Positions 1-13,500 of a stretch of 64,000 nt of DNA are shown here, piece after piece. The stretch is from Stomoxys calcitrans (lineage: Eukaryota > Arthropoda > Insecta > Diptera > Muscidae): NCBI RefSeq assembly GCF_963082655.1, contig NC_081553.1, forward strand, positions 186,814,752-186,878,751, written 5' to 3'. A program made the position numbers and the translations under genes. Position 1 is the stretch's first letter. Each line of letters begins with the position of its first letter. The notes under the pieces are model-generated. The model had not been told where the DNA came from, searched no databases, and saw only the letters and a list, made by a program, of their open reading frames with translations.

Positions 1-285
1 TGCACTGTTTGGTGTGGTTTGTACGCTGGTGGAATCATTGGACCGTATTTTTTCAAAGATGCTGTTGGACGCAACGTTACGGTGAATGAACACATTTCGA
101 ACCGAACACTGATTTTGGTAATAAAATTCAATGATTTGCAAGCGTTGCTCGTTAGTAAGTCTATTCATGATGAAATGTCAAAGCATACTGAGCATCTTTC
201 TCTTTGACACCATGTCTGAAATCCCACGTGATCTGTCAAATACTAATGCATGAAAATCCTAACCTCAAAAAAATCACCCTTTATA
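1..285. mobile_element. Rearranged mariner-like transposon fragment
   Basis: Bases 19-88 read on the plus strand as the middle of a mariner-type transposase (AGGIIGPYFFKDAVGRNVTV). The same block occurs on the minus strand of the mariner copy at 49415-50338. From about 89 to 285 the orientation flips: this part is antisense to the transposase N-terminus and 5' UTR and ends in a terminal repeat (TCACCCTTTATAA) matching the right end of the other copy at 50326-50338. The two halves therefore face opposite ways and the internal transposase is missing. The left part runs off the window edge. It cannot encode a transposase. It lies in a trx intron, 63 bases before the first visible exon. Confidence 0.8.
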
Positions 286-348
286 ACCTCCAATATTGCT
301 TCATTTTCCATTTTTAACCAAAAATTTTGCCTTCATTTTTCCTTGCAG

Positions 349-1540
349 AAATCATCCACAGCCACAAAAACTGCTGAAAAGGAGTCTGAAGCCTCCGCAA
401 GGGTTACCAGTGATTTAAACAGTGATGAAGTACAGCGAGAAGAATGCGAAGAAGAGAGTCTAAAACAAAATACCAGCACCTCATCGCCCTCGACTGCTTT
501 GGCAAGCACATCAACCCCAGTAACAGCGAGTGCCATCGATATGGCAACCACCTTATCGAATGGCTCTACAGCTTCAAACAATAACTCGGCCAGCTCCTCT
601 TCCTCATCCACAGGCAACACAAATGGCGACAAGAAACAAAAGAAAACGGTAACCTTTAAAAATGTTCTCGAGACCAGTGATGACAAGAGTGCTGTTAAGA
701 AATTCTACAATCCCGATAATCGCAAACCCTTGATATCGATCATCAAAAAGGAATGCCTTAATCGGCCGCTTATGTACACACGCAGCAGTGAATGCATTGT
801 ACGACCATCGAGATTAACGGAAATTTTGAAAAATAATTCAAACATTGACAAATTGAATTCATTGAAATTTCGTTCGCATACAAATGCAGGAGCTGCAAGT
901 GGTGGCAGGTCTACTTCAGTATTGGCAGGACCTTTGTCCAGAGTTTTTGGAGCACCTTTGGATGATGAGGCTCAGAATCAACAAAACAGTCTTATCAGTT
1001 TTCGTTTGACCAAACAGGCCAGTGATGAAGAGGAGGACGAGGAGCAGGATGAAGACGAGGAAGCAGCAGCTAAAAATCAAAAAGAGGCAGAAGAAGAGGA
1101 CGAAGATGAAGATGACGACGATGATGAAGAGGACGATGAAGAGGCAGAAGATGATGTCAATGAAAATGAAATGCAAAAGCCTCACCAAAAGGAGGTAGTG
1201 GAAAAGCCAGAGTTTGAACGAAAAACAGCCTTAAAGGCTACTGAAGAGGCTAGCCCAAATGTGATAAAGCCCAACGAAGATGAGCAACAAATTGTCTTGG
1301 ATAAACATTTTGTTTTGCCCAAGCGCAGCAGTCGTTCCTCTAGGCTTATTAAGCCCAATAAACGTTTGGTGGAGGACTCCATATTGGGCAAGAAAAGTTC
1401 CATAAAGACAAATGCCAGCCCTGCATCAATGCCGGCCTCAGCAGCCTCCTCAATGATTAAGGAAGAAAAGGCTCCCTCCTTGCAAACCAATTACTTTGGT
1501 TTAGGTGATTACAAAAACAAGGACATGAATGGCTTAATGG
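349..1540 (+). CDS. trx: trx exon (first visible): conserved N-terminal block and acidic tract
   Basis: The exon runs from acceptor CCTTGCAG to donor GTAAGTATT and ends one base into a codon (phase 1). It contains the conserved TRX stretch around 640-870 (KKTVTFKNVLETSDDKS, then SNIDKLNSLKFRS) and a strongly acidic run at about 1021-1160. A basic/serine patch (LPKRSSRSSRLIKPNKRL) follows near 1312-1365. The reading frame stays open about 33 codons upstream of the acceptor, but that stretch includes transposon end sequence and is taken as intron. Confidence 0.9.
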
Positions 1541-4500
1541 GTAAGTATTTACAACTTGCAAAAGGTTTTTAGAAAACTTATGATTTGGGTTTCCATTATT
1601 TCAGCAGCAAAATCCTCCAATGATTCTTCGGCCGTTGAAGCCGTTATTAAACCTGCAGCCTTTGCTGCGGCCACCTCAAATGCTTTCTCGAATTTTGGAG
1701 GAAATTCTTTGCTTAATGCCGCCTCCAAGCCCAGTAGTTTTATTCTAAGGCAACCGCGTTTACAATTTGAGTCTCTGTCAATGGGTAGTAACACTTGTAG
1801 TAGCACTACCACAACGACTACGACGAGTAGCTCAACAACAAATACCAGTGAACGCAGCAGCAATGCAGCAGCAGTGACAGCAGCTGCTGCTTTGGCTTTA
1901 TCCGCTTCTCTGCCCAAATCTCTGTTACATGCGATTTCATCTACATCAACTATCTCCAATAATGCCGGTGTTAATACCTCCTCGAGCTCCTCATTGACTG
2001 CTGCATCCTCTGCAGTGATTTCCAACGCCTCGCAGGTTGCAAATTCTGCTGCATTATCGTCATCATCCTCATCTTCAACACCATCAGTTGCAGGAGCTGC
2101 TACATTTTCCTTAAACGGTACCAGTACTATGAAGAATAATATGAATGCCCGTAAGTATCTGCGAATTCCCTCAATGATGTTTTTGGTTATGCATTTCCAA
2201 TCTTTTATTTCTTTTTCAGCAACAGCCATCACTTCTTCATCTTTATCGCCCTCAAATATTCTATGTGTTGTTTGTTCCTCCACCATACACACCAAGAATC
2301 TGCCCCAAGCTTCTAAATATGGCCAGCTAAGCTGTGAATATTGTCGTAAATTTATATCGAAAATAGCCAAGAAATCTCTTGCCATTAAGAATTCCACCAA
2401 CACTAAACCGATTATAGCCCAATGCAAAGCAGATGGTAAGTATGCCAATTATCCTATTACCCTTTTAATGATGAATGTATAGAATGATAGTCAACAAAAT
2501 AGAGACCTTCAAACGATCTTATGATGTTCATCGTTATCAGTTTGTCCGCAGTTTGCAGACAGTCGAATGCTTCATACGAAGTAGCTGCTGGACAATCAGC
2601 AGTGAAGAGTCTCAGTGAGAAGCCGGGCAGCACCGGCTCTTGCCTAAATAATGAGTGCCTAGGATGCTCGGTATGACAAGGCGAGTTATTGGTTTAAATA
2701 ACCACACTTTCATGTGGAGATGACAATCCTCGTCAAGCTCTTATAGGTGAGCAAACTCAGCCCCTCAAATGAGCTAGTTGCCGAAAGGAAATTCCCAGAC
2801 ATTATTAACGCAGCAGCCGTTTGCTTTATACCAGCCGGCCGAATACCCCAAGTGCGGCCAAATTTCCAGGCTCAGGCAGTGGTACTCGCAGACGAGTGCG
2901 ATGGGATTCGTTGTACGGACCCTACTAACCCCATAATCAGAGAGCTGAATCGGGAAATTAACCGGGTAGTCAAAGAACATAGGCGGAATTTGTAGCTGGA
3001 ACACTTGGAGTACCGGTTTAGGCAAGTTGTGGTCTACTATTAAGTCACTCTCGTACCCCGGCAGACGGCACGACAGGACCGCAGACACTTTTGGTGACGT
3101 AACCGTGACTGATCCGAATAGGAGCACCAGGTTGTTCAACCGTCAATTTATTGTGCATCCCGAGAGGGCTAGAAGGAGAGCCGTTCATCGAATCCGTGGT
3201 CTCCAAGCCGAAGAACAGCCATCACAATTTATCGTGGACAAAGTTACGAATGTCATCTGTGGCGTCAAATCATCCAAGTCGTTGGGCCCCGACGGAATCT
3301 CTACACTGATGCTGAAGAATCTAGATCAACCTGGAGTCCAGTACCTTACGACTTCCCTCAACCTGTCATTGAACACTCTTATAGTACCCGATGTCTGGAC
3401 CGCCAATTTATTGTGCATCCCGAGAGGACTAGAAGGAGAGCCCTTCATCAAATCCGTGGTCTCAAAGCCGAAGAACAGCCATCACAATTTATGGTGGACG
3501 AAGTTACGAATGTCATCTGTGGCGTCAAATCATCCAAGTCGTTGGGCCCCGACGGAATCTCTACACTGATGCTGAAGAATCTGGATCAACCTGGAGTCCA
3601 GTACCTTATGACTTTCCTCAACCTGTCTTTGAACACTCTTATAGTACCCGATGTCTGGAAGATGGACAGAGTGATCCAGCTACTAAAGCCTGGATAAGAC
3701 CCGAGTAAGGGGGAGCCGTGCAGTACAATCTCCCTACTCTCAACAGTAGCAAAGACGCTTGAGGCATTTCTCTTCCATTCGCCGGGCATCATCATGAATT
3801 TCGAAGACTGCATAGCACAACAACTGCTCTGCATGCCATCACCGCACACATTTGCCGTGGCTTGAATCAGCCCAGGCCTCCTCCTCATCCTCATCGAGGC
3901 AACTCCTGCAGAAGTCATTGCGGTATCCATGTGGCCTATGGCATAGTGTCCGGTTATAATTCCTGTCAAGGTACTCTTCGAACGCCAGCGACTCCCTTGC
4001 CTTCCTCTAGTCGATGAGTGGCCATAGGGACTCCAAACAATCCGGGGGACTCCAAACAATCCCCCACGCATCTCGACCTCACCATCCCCGATCCTAAGGC
4101 CTTGAGCGCCGCCATACTGTCCACATAAATTCAATGTTTCGAGGGCGTTAAGTCCCTTACCAGAATTTCTCTTGCGGCCACTGCAATGGCACAGACTTTC
4201 AGGCAGAAATACTCGTCCTCCTCTAGTCGATGAATGGCCATAGGGATTCCAAACAATCCGGGGGACTCCAAACAATCCCCCACGCATCTCGACCTCACCA
4301 TCCCCGATCCTAAGGCCTTGAGCGCCGCCATACTGTCCACATAAACGCTATGTTTCGAGGGCGTTAAGTCCCTTACCAGAATTTCGCTTGCGGCCATTGC
4401 AATGGCACAGACTTTCAGGCAGAAAGACCATACACTCGTCCGGCAATCTCAGTGACATACTGATATTGAGTGCGTCAGAGTAGATCCCCAATCCAGTCCT

Positions 4501-7500
4501 TGACTCCATCTTGGAGCCATCTGTATAGATCGAGGTCTCATCCTCCTCAAATACACCATTTGCCCCTCTCAGGAAATCGAATCGCGAGTGCCTTCTCTGC
4601 AGTCGGCACTGGGGCCAGGTAGTCAAAGATCCTCCTCAGTCTACCCTCCGCATCCAAAACTAACTGTGGCCGGAACCATCATCCTTCAGCATGCCGAGCT
4701 CCCTCGGTCTAAGCGCGACCCTGACGGCGCAGTTACGAATATAGGCCTCAATGGGCTGCATATCCAGCATCCAAGACGTGCAGTATGTGTGTCCCGATTG
4801 TGACCACGGTCCACCCGTCACCTGTTTAACTGCCCAACAAGACCTGACCGACTCAGACCCTGATACCTCTAGTAGCTGTCCACCTTTGTTGCAGGGTTTC
4901 TAAAACTGGAGATTCAGCAGAATCAAGCGGACGAAAGAGAAATATGCTACAACAACAGCAACCATGGAATCCCTCTGTCTTTCTTCCCGAAAAACTGAGT
5001 TACAAGACCATGGATACCCCTGATAGTCCTGAACCCGGAATAGCCAAATACGCTTTTTGTACATGATTCAAGCTCACATGACTCCATCTCCGAGCTCTTA
5101 ATGGGCATTAGTACCCGTCTCTCAGGGCACTAGTGCCCAGAGCCTTCAAAATGACGATTGAGTATGCCTGATCTGGGGCTTAAACCTCACAGACTTCTGA
5201 TAATAGACCATATCCAGCTTCACCATATTTTTTAACATACCACAACTGAACCAAACGATCTGCTACATATTCCCCTTAATATACCTATCGTAGATAACCA
5301 GTAATAATCAAATTTCTCTAGCTTTTAGACATTTGGGTTGGCTTATCCAAGAGATAGTACAAAGATTCTCTGATATTTATAGCAGGATAATTGTAGATTT
5401 TTTAACTGGGTTTACATCATTACCCACTCAATTACTGATCAATTCTTCTCCGCGCTCCTCTCTCTTTCTAGGAAATTGTGTGATACTACCCCTTAACAAA
5501 GGCATTCACATCAAGAACTTCAAAAAACTTTATAAGGAACGTTGTGGCCTATGTTGGCTAAAGAAATGTTTGGACACTCTACAGTTGCCCAAAGTGAGGC
5601 TTAATGCTTTGATACCTGTTCTCAATGCCGTTGTAGGTAATAGTAGTAGTAGCAGCAGCAACAACAACAAAACCAATTCATTAGAATCGAAAATGCGCAA
5701 AGAATTTGAAAATTTAGAAGCTACAAAACTATCGATAAAATGGAAGCCATCATCATTGGCGGCACGAGAATCCACACCACCCATGTTAACAGCCACTACG
5801 ACAACAACCTCTTCCTTGTTGTCATCATCCGCCAACAATATGACAACGCTGGATGGCCTGAAAATAAACACAAAAACAAATCCTTTAACGGAAGCTTCAG
5901 GAGTAGTGTCCTTTGGTGCCTCGCCTCTATTAAGACCTGCAATTTTAGAAAAGTCATCATTTGGCAAATCGATAGTGGCCATGGAAACTAAGCAAGAGAT
6001 CTTGGAGAAAGCCGACAAGAAACCCTTGGACCTTCTTAAGGAGGTGAAGTTGGAGACAATAGGCAATGAGCACACATCCACATCATCACCCTCATCATCT
6101 TCGAATGTTAATAAAACGGCTAAAAGAAAAGAGAAAACCCTGGAGAAAGAACGCAAAGAAGTTAAACTCAAGGAGCTACATTCGCCCAAGAGTGAGGAAA
6201 AAGTTAGGGATTCCAAGGAGCACATAGAAAAGGCGGAAGTAATGGAGACGCTGTGTGCATCCGAGCAGCAAATCTCCCCGGCCATGGCAAGTAACTGCTC
6301 TACCAGCAGTATTGCTGTGAACAGCAATACCACAACCCCCGTGGCAACATCAAATGCTATGGCAACGGCCACGACGACGACAACGGCGACGGTAGCAGAT
6401 AAGCGCCAACGCATTGACTTAAAGGGTCCCCGAGTTAAGCATGTCTGCCGTAGTGCCTCCATTGTTCTGGGACAACCTTTGGCCATGTTTGGCGAAGATG
6501 AAGAAGAGGCGGCGGCGGCTCTCATTGCCGATGGCCTACAACAGGCTGTCGAAAATGGCGATGTCAAAATGCCCTTAACCGATGAAAATGATAATTGTGC
6601 CTCGTGCAAACCCCATCAGCAGGCACAAATATCGAATCCTGCCGAAGATAAGACCTGTGAACAGCCTCCCTCAAAGATACCTAAAGTTGAGACTATCATC
6701 AATACAACGACTATGGCGACAACCACGACGACATCGGCGACGGTGATGACCACTACAACAAGAAGCAGCGGCAGCAGCAGCCTGGTAACCGCCTCCAAAT
6801 TATCTCAAAGGCCGCATCACTACAATACCCAACTGACAGCCTATAAGAAACAATTCAGCTCACAAATGGTCGCTTCATCTGTTTCATCGGCTCTAGTGCC
6901 CCAGCGTCGCAAAGAGCCCCAGGCTAGGTGCAAGTTATTAATCTCCATTGATTTTTGGGAGAACTATGATCCAGCTGAGGTATGCCAAACTGGTTTTGGT
7001 CTTATTGTCACTGAAACAGTGGCGCAGCGCGCTCTCTGCTTTCTGTGCGGCTCAGCTGGCCAAGAGCCTCTCATTTTCTGCGCCTGCTGTTGTGAACCCT
7101 ATCATCAGTATTGTGTCCAAGACGAATTTAATCTCAAACATGGATCGCTTGACGAAACGCTGCTGCTCAATGACAGTTGTCTGAGTATAACAGGACTGCC
7201 TTCGAATTCGACGAATACGGCCATAGCCAAGTTGAATTGGTTGTGTCCCCGTTGCACGGTGTGCTATACCTGCAACATGTCTTCCGGGGCCAAGGTGAAG
7301 TGCCAGAAATGTCAGAAGAACTATCACTCGACCTGCCTGGGCACCAGCAAACGACTGTTGGGAGCCGACCGCCCACTCATCTGTGTAAATTGTTTAAAAT
7401 GCCGTTCCTGCTCCACCACCAAGGTCACCAAATTTGTGGGCAACCTGCCCATGTGCACAAACTGTTTTAAGCTACGAAAGAAGGGCAACTATTGCCCGGT

Positions 7501-10500
7501 TTGCCAGAAATGCTATGATGACCAGGACTTTGATTTGAAGATGATGGAATGTGGCGATTGTCATCAATGGGTCCATGCCAAGTGTGAAACTCTGACCGAC
7601 GAGCAATACAATTTGTTGAGCACCTTGCCCGAGTCCATAGAGTTCATATGCAAACGTTGTTCGCGCAAGTCGACAGAGGCTAAAGAAAGGGCTTCCGAGT
7701 GGAGAGAAGCCGTCAAGGAGGAGTTCCAATCGAATTTAATGAGTGTCCTGAAGTTGTTGAGCAAATCAAGGCAAGCTTGTTCTTTGCTACGCCTGAGTCC
7801 CCGCAAACAAATGAAGTGCTCTTGCGGTGGCAGTGGAGTCTCTGCGTCCTCCTCCGGTTCCTCGAAATATCAACCCAAAGCTTTGCAGTTCAATCAAGAT
7901 CAGAACTCCAGCCCTCCTGCGCTCACCATTGATGTCTATGAGTTCGATGATCACGAGAAGGACCACACGGAGATGAACTCCCAGCCTTTGGCAATGGAAA
8001 AGAAATGTGTTTGCCAATCAAACTCCAATGGTAACAGCAGTACCAATCTGAGTCTGGTGGAGATCAAACAGAAAATCGCCAATCATTCCTATGGCTCGTT
8101 GGCTGAATTCCATTACGACATGAGCCTGGTGATACAGCAGGCCAACTGTGATGAATTGGTCATAGTCTACAAGGAACTGTTGAGTGAGCAGTTCCCTTGG
8201 TTCCAGAATGAGACACAAGCCTGCACCGATGCGCTGGAGGAGGATATGTATGAGTCCGCGGGTGGCGCCTATGGACTCAACTCGTCGCTGGACACCGAGT
8301 CGGATTACCAAATGGACTGTCTGCCCACGGCCCACGATCAGCATGAAGAGGCTCAGCGCAATGCTCTTTTGGCTGAACTTCCCTCAGATTTGGAGGAACA
8401 GCTGTATGGCGTTAAAAATAGATCAGATGCTCGAGTTTGTCTATTCTGCAGGCGTACCAGTGAGGGTTTGCCCAACGAGGAGGCGCGTCTCTTGTATTGT
8501 GGCCATGATTGTTGGGTGCACACCAATTGTGCTCTATGGTCAGCGGAAGTTTTTGAAGAAATCGATGGCTCTCTGCAGAATGTGCATTCGGCGGTGTCGC
8601 GAGGCCGCATGATTAAGTGTTCCGTGTGTGGTAATCGCGGTGCCACAGTGGGCTGTAATGTTAAGTCATGTGGCGAGCACTACCACTATCCCTGTGCTCG
8701 CTCCAAGAATTGTGCCTTTTTAGCAGACAAGTCTATGTTTTGTCCTGCCCACGCCCCCTCGGCGAATAATTCGAAAATCTCCTTTGAAACACAGTTTGAG
8801 GTTCTGCGGCCCGTTTATGTGGAGCTAGAGCGCAAGCGTAAGAAATTAGTGGAACCCTCCAAGGTTCAGTTCCACATAGGCTCATTGGAGGTCAGACAAT
8901 TGGGGCACATTTTGCCACGTTTCTCGGACACCTATGAGGCTTTGGTACCTATAAACTTTTTATGCTCGCGCCTCTATTGGTCCTCCAAGGAGCCTTGGAA
9001 GATAGTGGAATACAATATACGCACCTACGTGCACAATTCGTCGAATTCCACTCTGGCGGGTTGCATGGATATGGGTAAAAACTTCACCGTTGATCATTCC
9101 CAAGCCAATACGGCCATGGTCTCCCTGGGGCTTTCACAAATCCAACAGTGGCACATGAGCCTAACCAAGGGGGACTATGATGGAGTCATAGAAGATTATG
9201 ACTATTTGAATCATTTTGCTCAACCATCGTCCTGCGTAGTAAATGGCAATGGGCATCCAGAGTCCTCAGCCTCGGCCAATGACGAAGAACCCCAGACGAA
9301 TGCCGATTTATTGCCACCTGAGATAAAAGAGGCCATATTCGAAGATTTGCCTGGTGACTTGCTGGAAGGAATTTCCATGCTGGATATATTCACCAAGTGC
9401 ATGAACTATGAGGACATGGCCCAGGGAGAACAAACTCCCTTAACCGATGAGGATACCATGACTTCGCTGGGGGCCTTTACCAAACAATTGACCGCCGACT
9501 TGAATAATGGCTGGCCAAATGCTGCCGAAGATGCTCTGTTCTCCACCAGCCAGGCTGTAAAGTTGCAAAAACTCAAGAAAGCCTCTTCGCCCGTCATCAG
9601 CTGTGATGCGGTCAATGCCAAGAATGCCATAAAGCGTCGCAAGATCTCGGAGAATATGTTGATCTCACTGAATCATCATCAGCAGCATGCCAGAACACAG
9701 AAAAAGGAGAGTGGCTCGGCAGCAACGACGGTTGCCCCAAGACGTTTGGATTTAGAGACCTCAACCAAAAGAACCTTTACATGGAGTGCCGAAAAGCGTT
9801 ACAATGTTGAAGGCAGTGCGTTGGGGTCTGCAGCCACGGCAACAACGCAGCAAACTGATTCCAAGCTTCGCATAATGCAGGTGGATGGTGTTGATGATTC
9901 CATAACGGAATATCGCTTCATAACCCAAGATGCTGCTGCCCATACAGCGGTGAAGTGCGAGCGTTGCCAATGTACCTACAGGAATATTGAATCATTCCAA
10001 CGTCACATACCCAGTTGTGAGCCAATGTCATCATCTACCAGTGAATCGGAATCGGAACATGCCCCTTCCTCTCAAGGGTCCGAGGTTAATGCCAATGGTG
10101 GTATTACCTTGGAGCAGCTGCAGGAGCTGAACAACAAACTGCAGCAGCAGCAACAACAACATCAGCAGCAGCAACAACGAGCAGCGCAGTTGCCATTTTT
10201 GCAGGCCATACCCACTCAGACGCTTTCACAGCTGCAAGGACTTCAAACCTTGCCGCTGCAATTGCAGAATGTGCAAAATCTACAAAACCTTCAGCAGCTA
10301 CAACAACTTGCCCAACCCCAAACGTTGGGTGGCAATTTCTTCATATCCACAGCTCCAGCGGCGCCAGAGGTTTCCAATGCCACCTCCGATCTGCAGTTGT
10401 ATGCCAATGCCTTGCAAGGTCTAACAGCGAATTTGGCCAATGGCACCTTCACCCTGCAACCGACCACCAATGCCTTCAATAACCCCGCAACACAAGTCAC

Positions 10501-13500
10501 CCAAAACCAGCCACAAATTTTGGCCCTATCCACAAATGCGGATGGCACTCAACAGATCATTCAACTGCCGGCTCAGACTTCCGCGCCGACGGCCACATAT
10601 CAGACTCTGCATGCCACCAATTCGGATAAGAAGATTATTTTACCTGTAGGCGGTGGTAAACCTATGAAAACTATGGCCACCAAGGCAGCTCAGCAAGCAG
10701 CAGCTAAAAATAAGCTAAAGGCCACCACTGCAGTTAAGCCTATCCAATCAAAGATCAATGTGGCAACAACAGCCATGCCCACACCTGCACAAACGGTGAG
10801 TGCCACGCAGCTACTGAATCAGCAAATCCTACAGCAGTTGCAGCAACAAGCTGTCCAGCAGCAATCCTCTAATGCAGGACCTCAAATAGTTTTCCAGCAG
10901 ACGGCAACTTCGACTGGGGCACCTTCGGGAGCACAGCAAGCACCACAAATCATTATGCAACAAGCGCCGCAACCGCAGAATATCATTTCCTTTGTGACCA
11001 CCACCAATGACGGGTCGGCAACACCACAATTCCAGTATGTCACACTGCCCACGACTGGGCAGGCGGCACATGAATTCAAACCCCAGCCATCTACGCTGTT
11101 CGCAACCAATGCGACACCGCATCATCATCATCAGCCCTTAATGCAATCGGCCTATTTGCAAACTGATGCCAGTGGAAATTTGGTGCTGACCAATGCCCCA
11201 CAAGCAGCCACACCCTTGCAATTGCTCACCACACCAACCCAAACTCCTCACGTTATAGGCACCTTGATACAGCCTCAAACGCTGCAGCTTCAGGGTGGAA
11301 ATGTTATAACCACAACATCGGATGGTGGGCTAGCACAAGGCGGGGCTGGCCAAACGCAGCAGCAGGTAATCATAAGTGGGGGTGGTGGTGCCGCACCCAC
11401 AGGCCTAGAGATGTTGGCCACCGCCAATGGCACACCTCAAGTTATCCTGGCCACAAATCAACCGCCCATGTATTATGGCCTTGAGACCATAGTCCAGAAC
11501 ACGGTTATGTCCTCGCAGCAATTTGTCTCAACCGCCATGCCGGGAGTTCTAAGTCAAAATGCCAGCTTTTCGGCCACCACAACACAGGTCTTTCAAGCAA
11601 GCAAAATTGAGCCTTTGGTGGATATTCCAGCTGGTTATGTCCTGCTTAACAATGTGGATGCCAATAATGCGGCTGCGATTTTGCAACCTCAACAGCAACA
11701 AGCAGCAGCGGCGGCAGCAGCATCAGCCACTCAGGCCTCCAATGCGGCAGCAGCCGCAGCCCAGGCCCAAGCTAATCAAGCGAGTTTCATACAGGCAGCC
11801 TTACAGCAGCAAGCAGCAGCAGCGGCAGCTGCCTCTTTGGCAGAACAACAGCAACAACAACAACAACAGCAGCAGCAACAACAACAACAAGCTGCAAATG
11901 TCTATCGAATACAAACTCCTCCGGTCAGCACGGCACAAGGTTTCCAAATACAACCTCAAATTGTTGTAGCCCCCACACCAGCACCCACTCCACAGCAACA
12001 GCAACAGCAACACCATCAACAGCCCTTAAATGCTCAGAACACCACAACAACCACCCAATATGTGGATCCCAATACGGGCACAGTGTACAGCGCTAAAGTA
12101 ACTCCGGTGGCACAAGTTAAGAGAACCAAAGCGACAGCTGCCCCCGTTGCTACAGTTACCAAAGTCCAGCCCCAGGTGGTGAATAAGGTAATGCCCAATG
12201 TGGCCCAAATTACGGTACACCAACAAACAACAGCGTCTGCCCAGGCGGCAGCAGCTGTTATGGCCCAACAGCAGAAGCTCAAACAAGGTGGCCAACAAAA
12301 TCAAGGCAAAACAAACACCGGCACACAAGGACTAGTCCAGACTGTGCCTGCAGCAGCGGCTATGAAACATCAGCAGGTCAATGAAATGTTGGCCCCACCG
12401 CAGCCCCCAGCACCCATCTCCAATAGTAAAAAGACCAACATGATAAGGCCCTTGAATAAGGCTGAAGTAAAGCCCAAGGTAATGAAGACAGCCGCGGCAA
12501 CAGTGGTTACAAAACCTGCTGCCGTTACCCCGGTGTTAAACCAACTCAACACCAATCAAAGTGTCAACAATCAAATGCCCAATAAAATGATAATTCTCAA
12601 ACCTCAACAACAACAACCGCAAGCACAGCAGCAACAGCCTCAGTCCGTTTCTCAGCAGATACAGCAACGCATTCCAGAGGCCATTGGAAGTCGTTTGTCC
12701 AATAGCACCAACAACCATATGGCAGAAGAAGCGCCGCAGCATAATCTGACGACGATTAATAATCTCGCAGAGAATTCTGTCGGTGCAGAATTTGTCAACA
12801 TGCAACATGTTGCCAATAATCATCAGCAACATTATAATGTTGCTGATGCATTGTTGCTGGACGAGAGTACAGGCATGGTGCAGCAACAGTTATCGCATTG
12901 CAGCTATTCCGGTGGTGGCAATAATTTTGAGGCAAACGTGCAACAACCTGCGCCTCCACAGGAGAGTGTGAGCAACATCTTGCCCACCATACAAAGAATG
13001 CCTCAATATACCAACATCAACATTGTGAATCCTTTGCAACAGTATTCGGCTTCGACGGTCACCACGAATTCCACTGCTGCCAGCACGACAGCTACGACAG
13101 TTGTCACAAGGCCCACAAACCGTGTCTTGCCCATGCAACAGAAATCGGCCTATGAGCAGCATAATAACAACAACAATAGCATCACCACCTCCTCCTCCTC
13201 ATCCTCCACCAGTTGTACCACAACAAATAGTTCAGCAATCACCCACCATGCGACGGCTTTTTGTTCCTCCTCCATGACCAGCAGTAGCACTACAACCACC
13301 ACAACAACATTAAATTCCCATCATCAGGACAACGCTGCCAGTGGGCGTGCCGAGGAAATTTCTTCTCCGCCCTCCAAGGGTAATAACAGCATCAATAAGA
13401 TTGCTTATGAGGCTGAGGTTAAGCAAATGTTACTGCACTCTCCCAATCCCCAGCAAGAGGCGGCGCAGCAACTGCAGCAGCAGCAACATCAACAACAACA

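Noticed and set aside
333..2448. Long antisense open frames, including a hydrophobic one opposite the acidic tract
   Set aside because: These are shadows of the biased codon composition of trx exons; they cross trx introns and lack their own splice or start support.
5333..5471. Trx start codon in this stretch
   Set aside because: No ATG-based start is needed: the phase-1 donor at 2435 joins exactly to 5472, completing a zinc-finger module, so the upstream open frame is intron.
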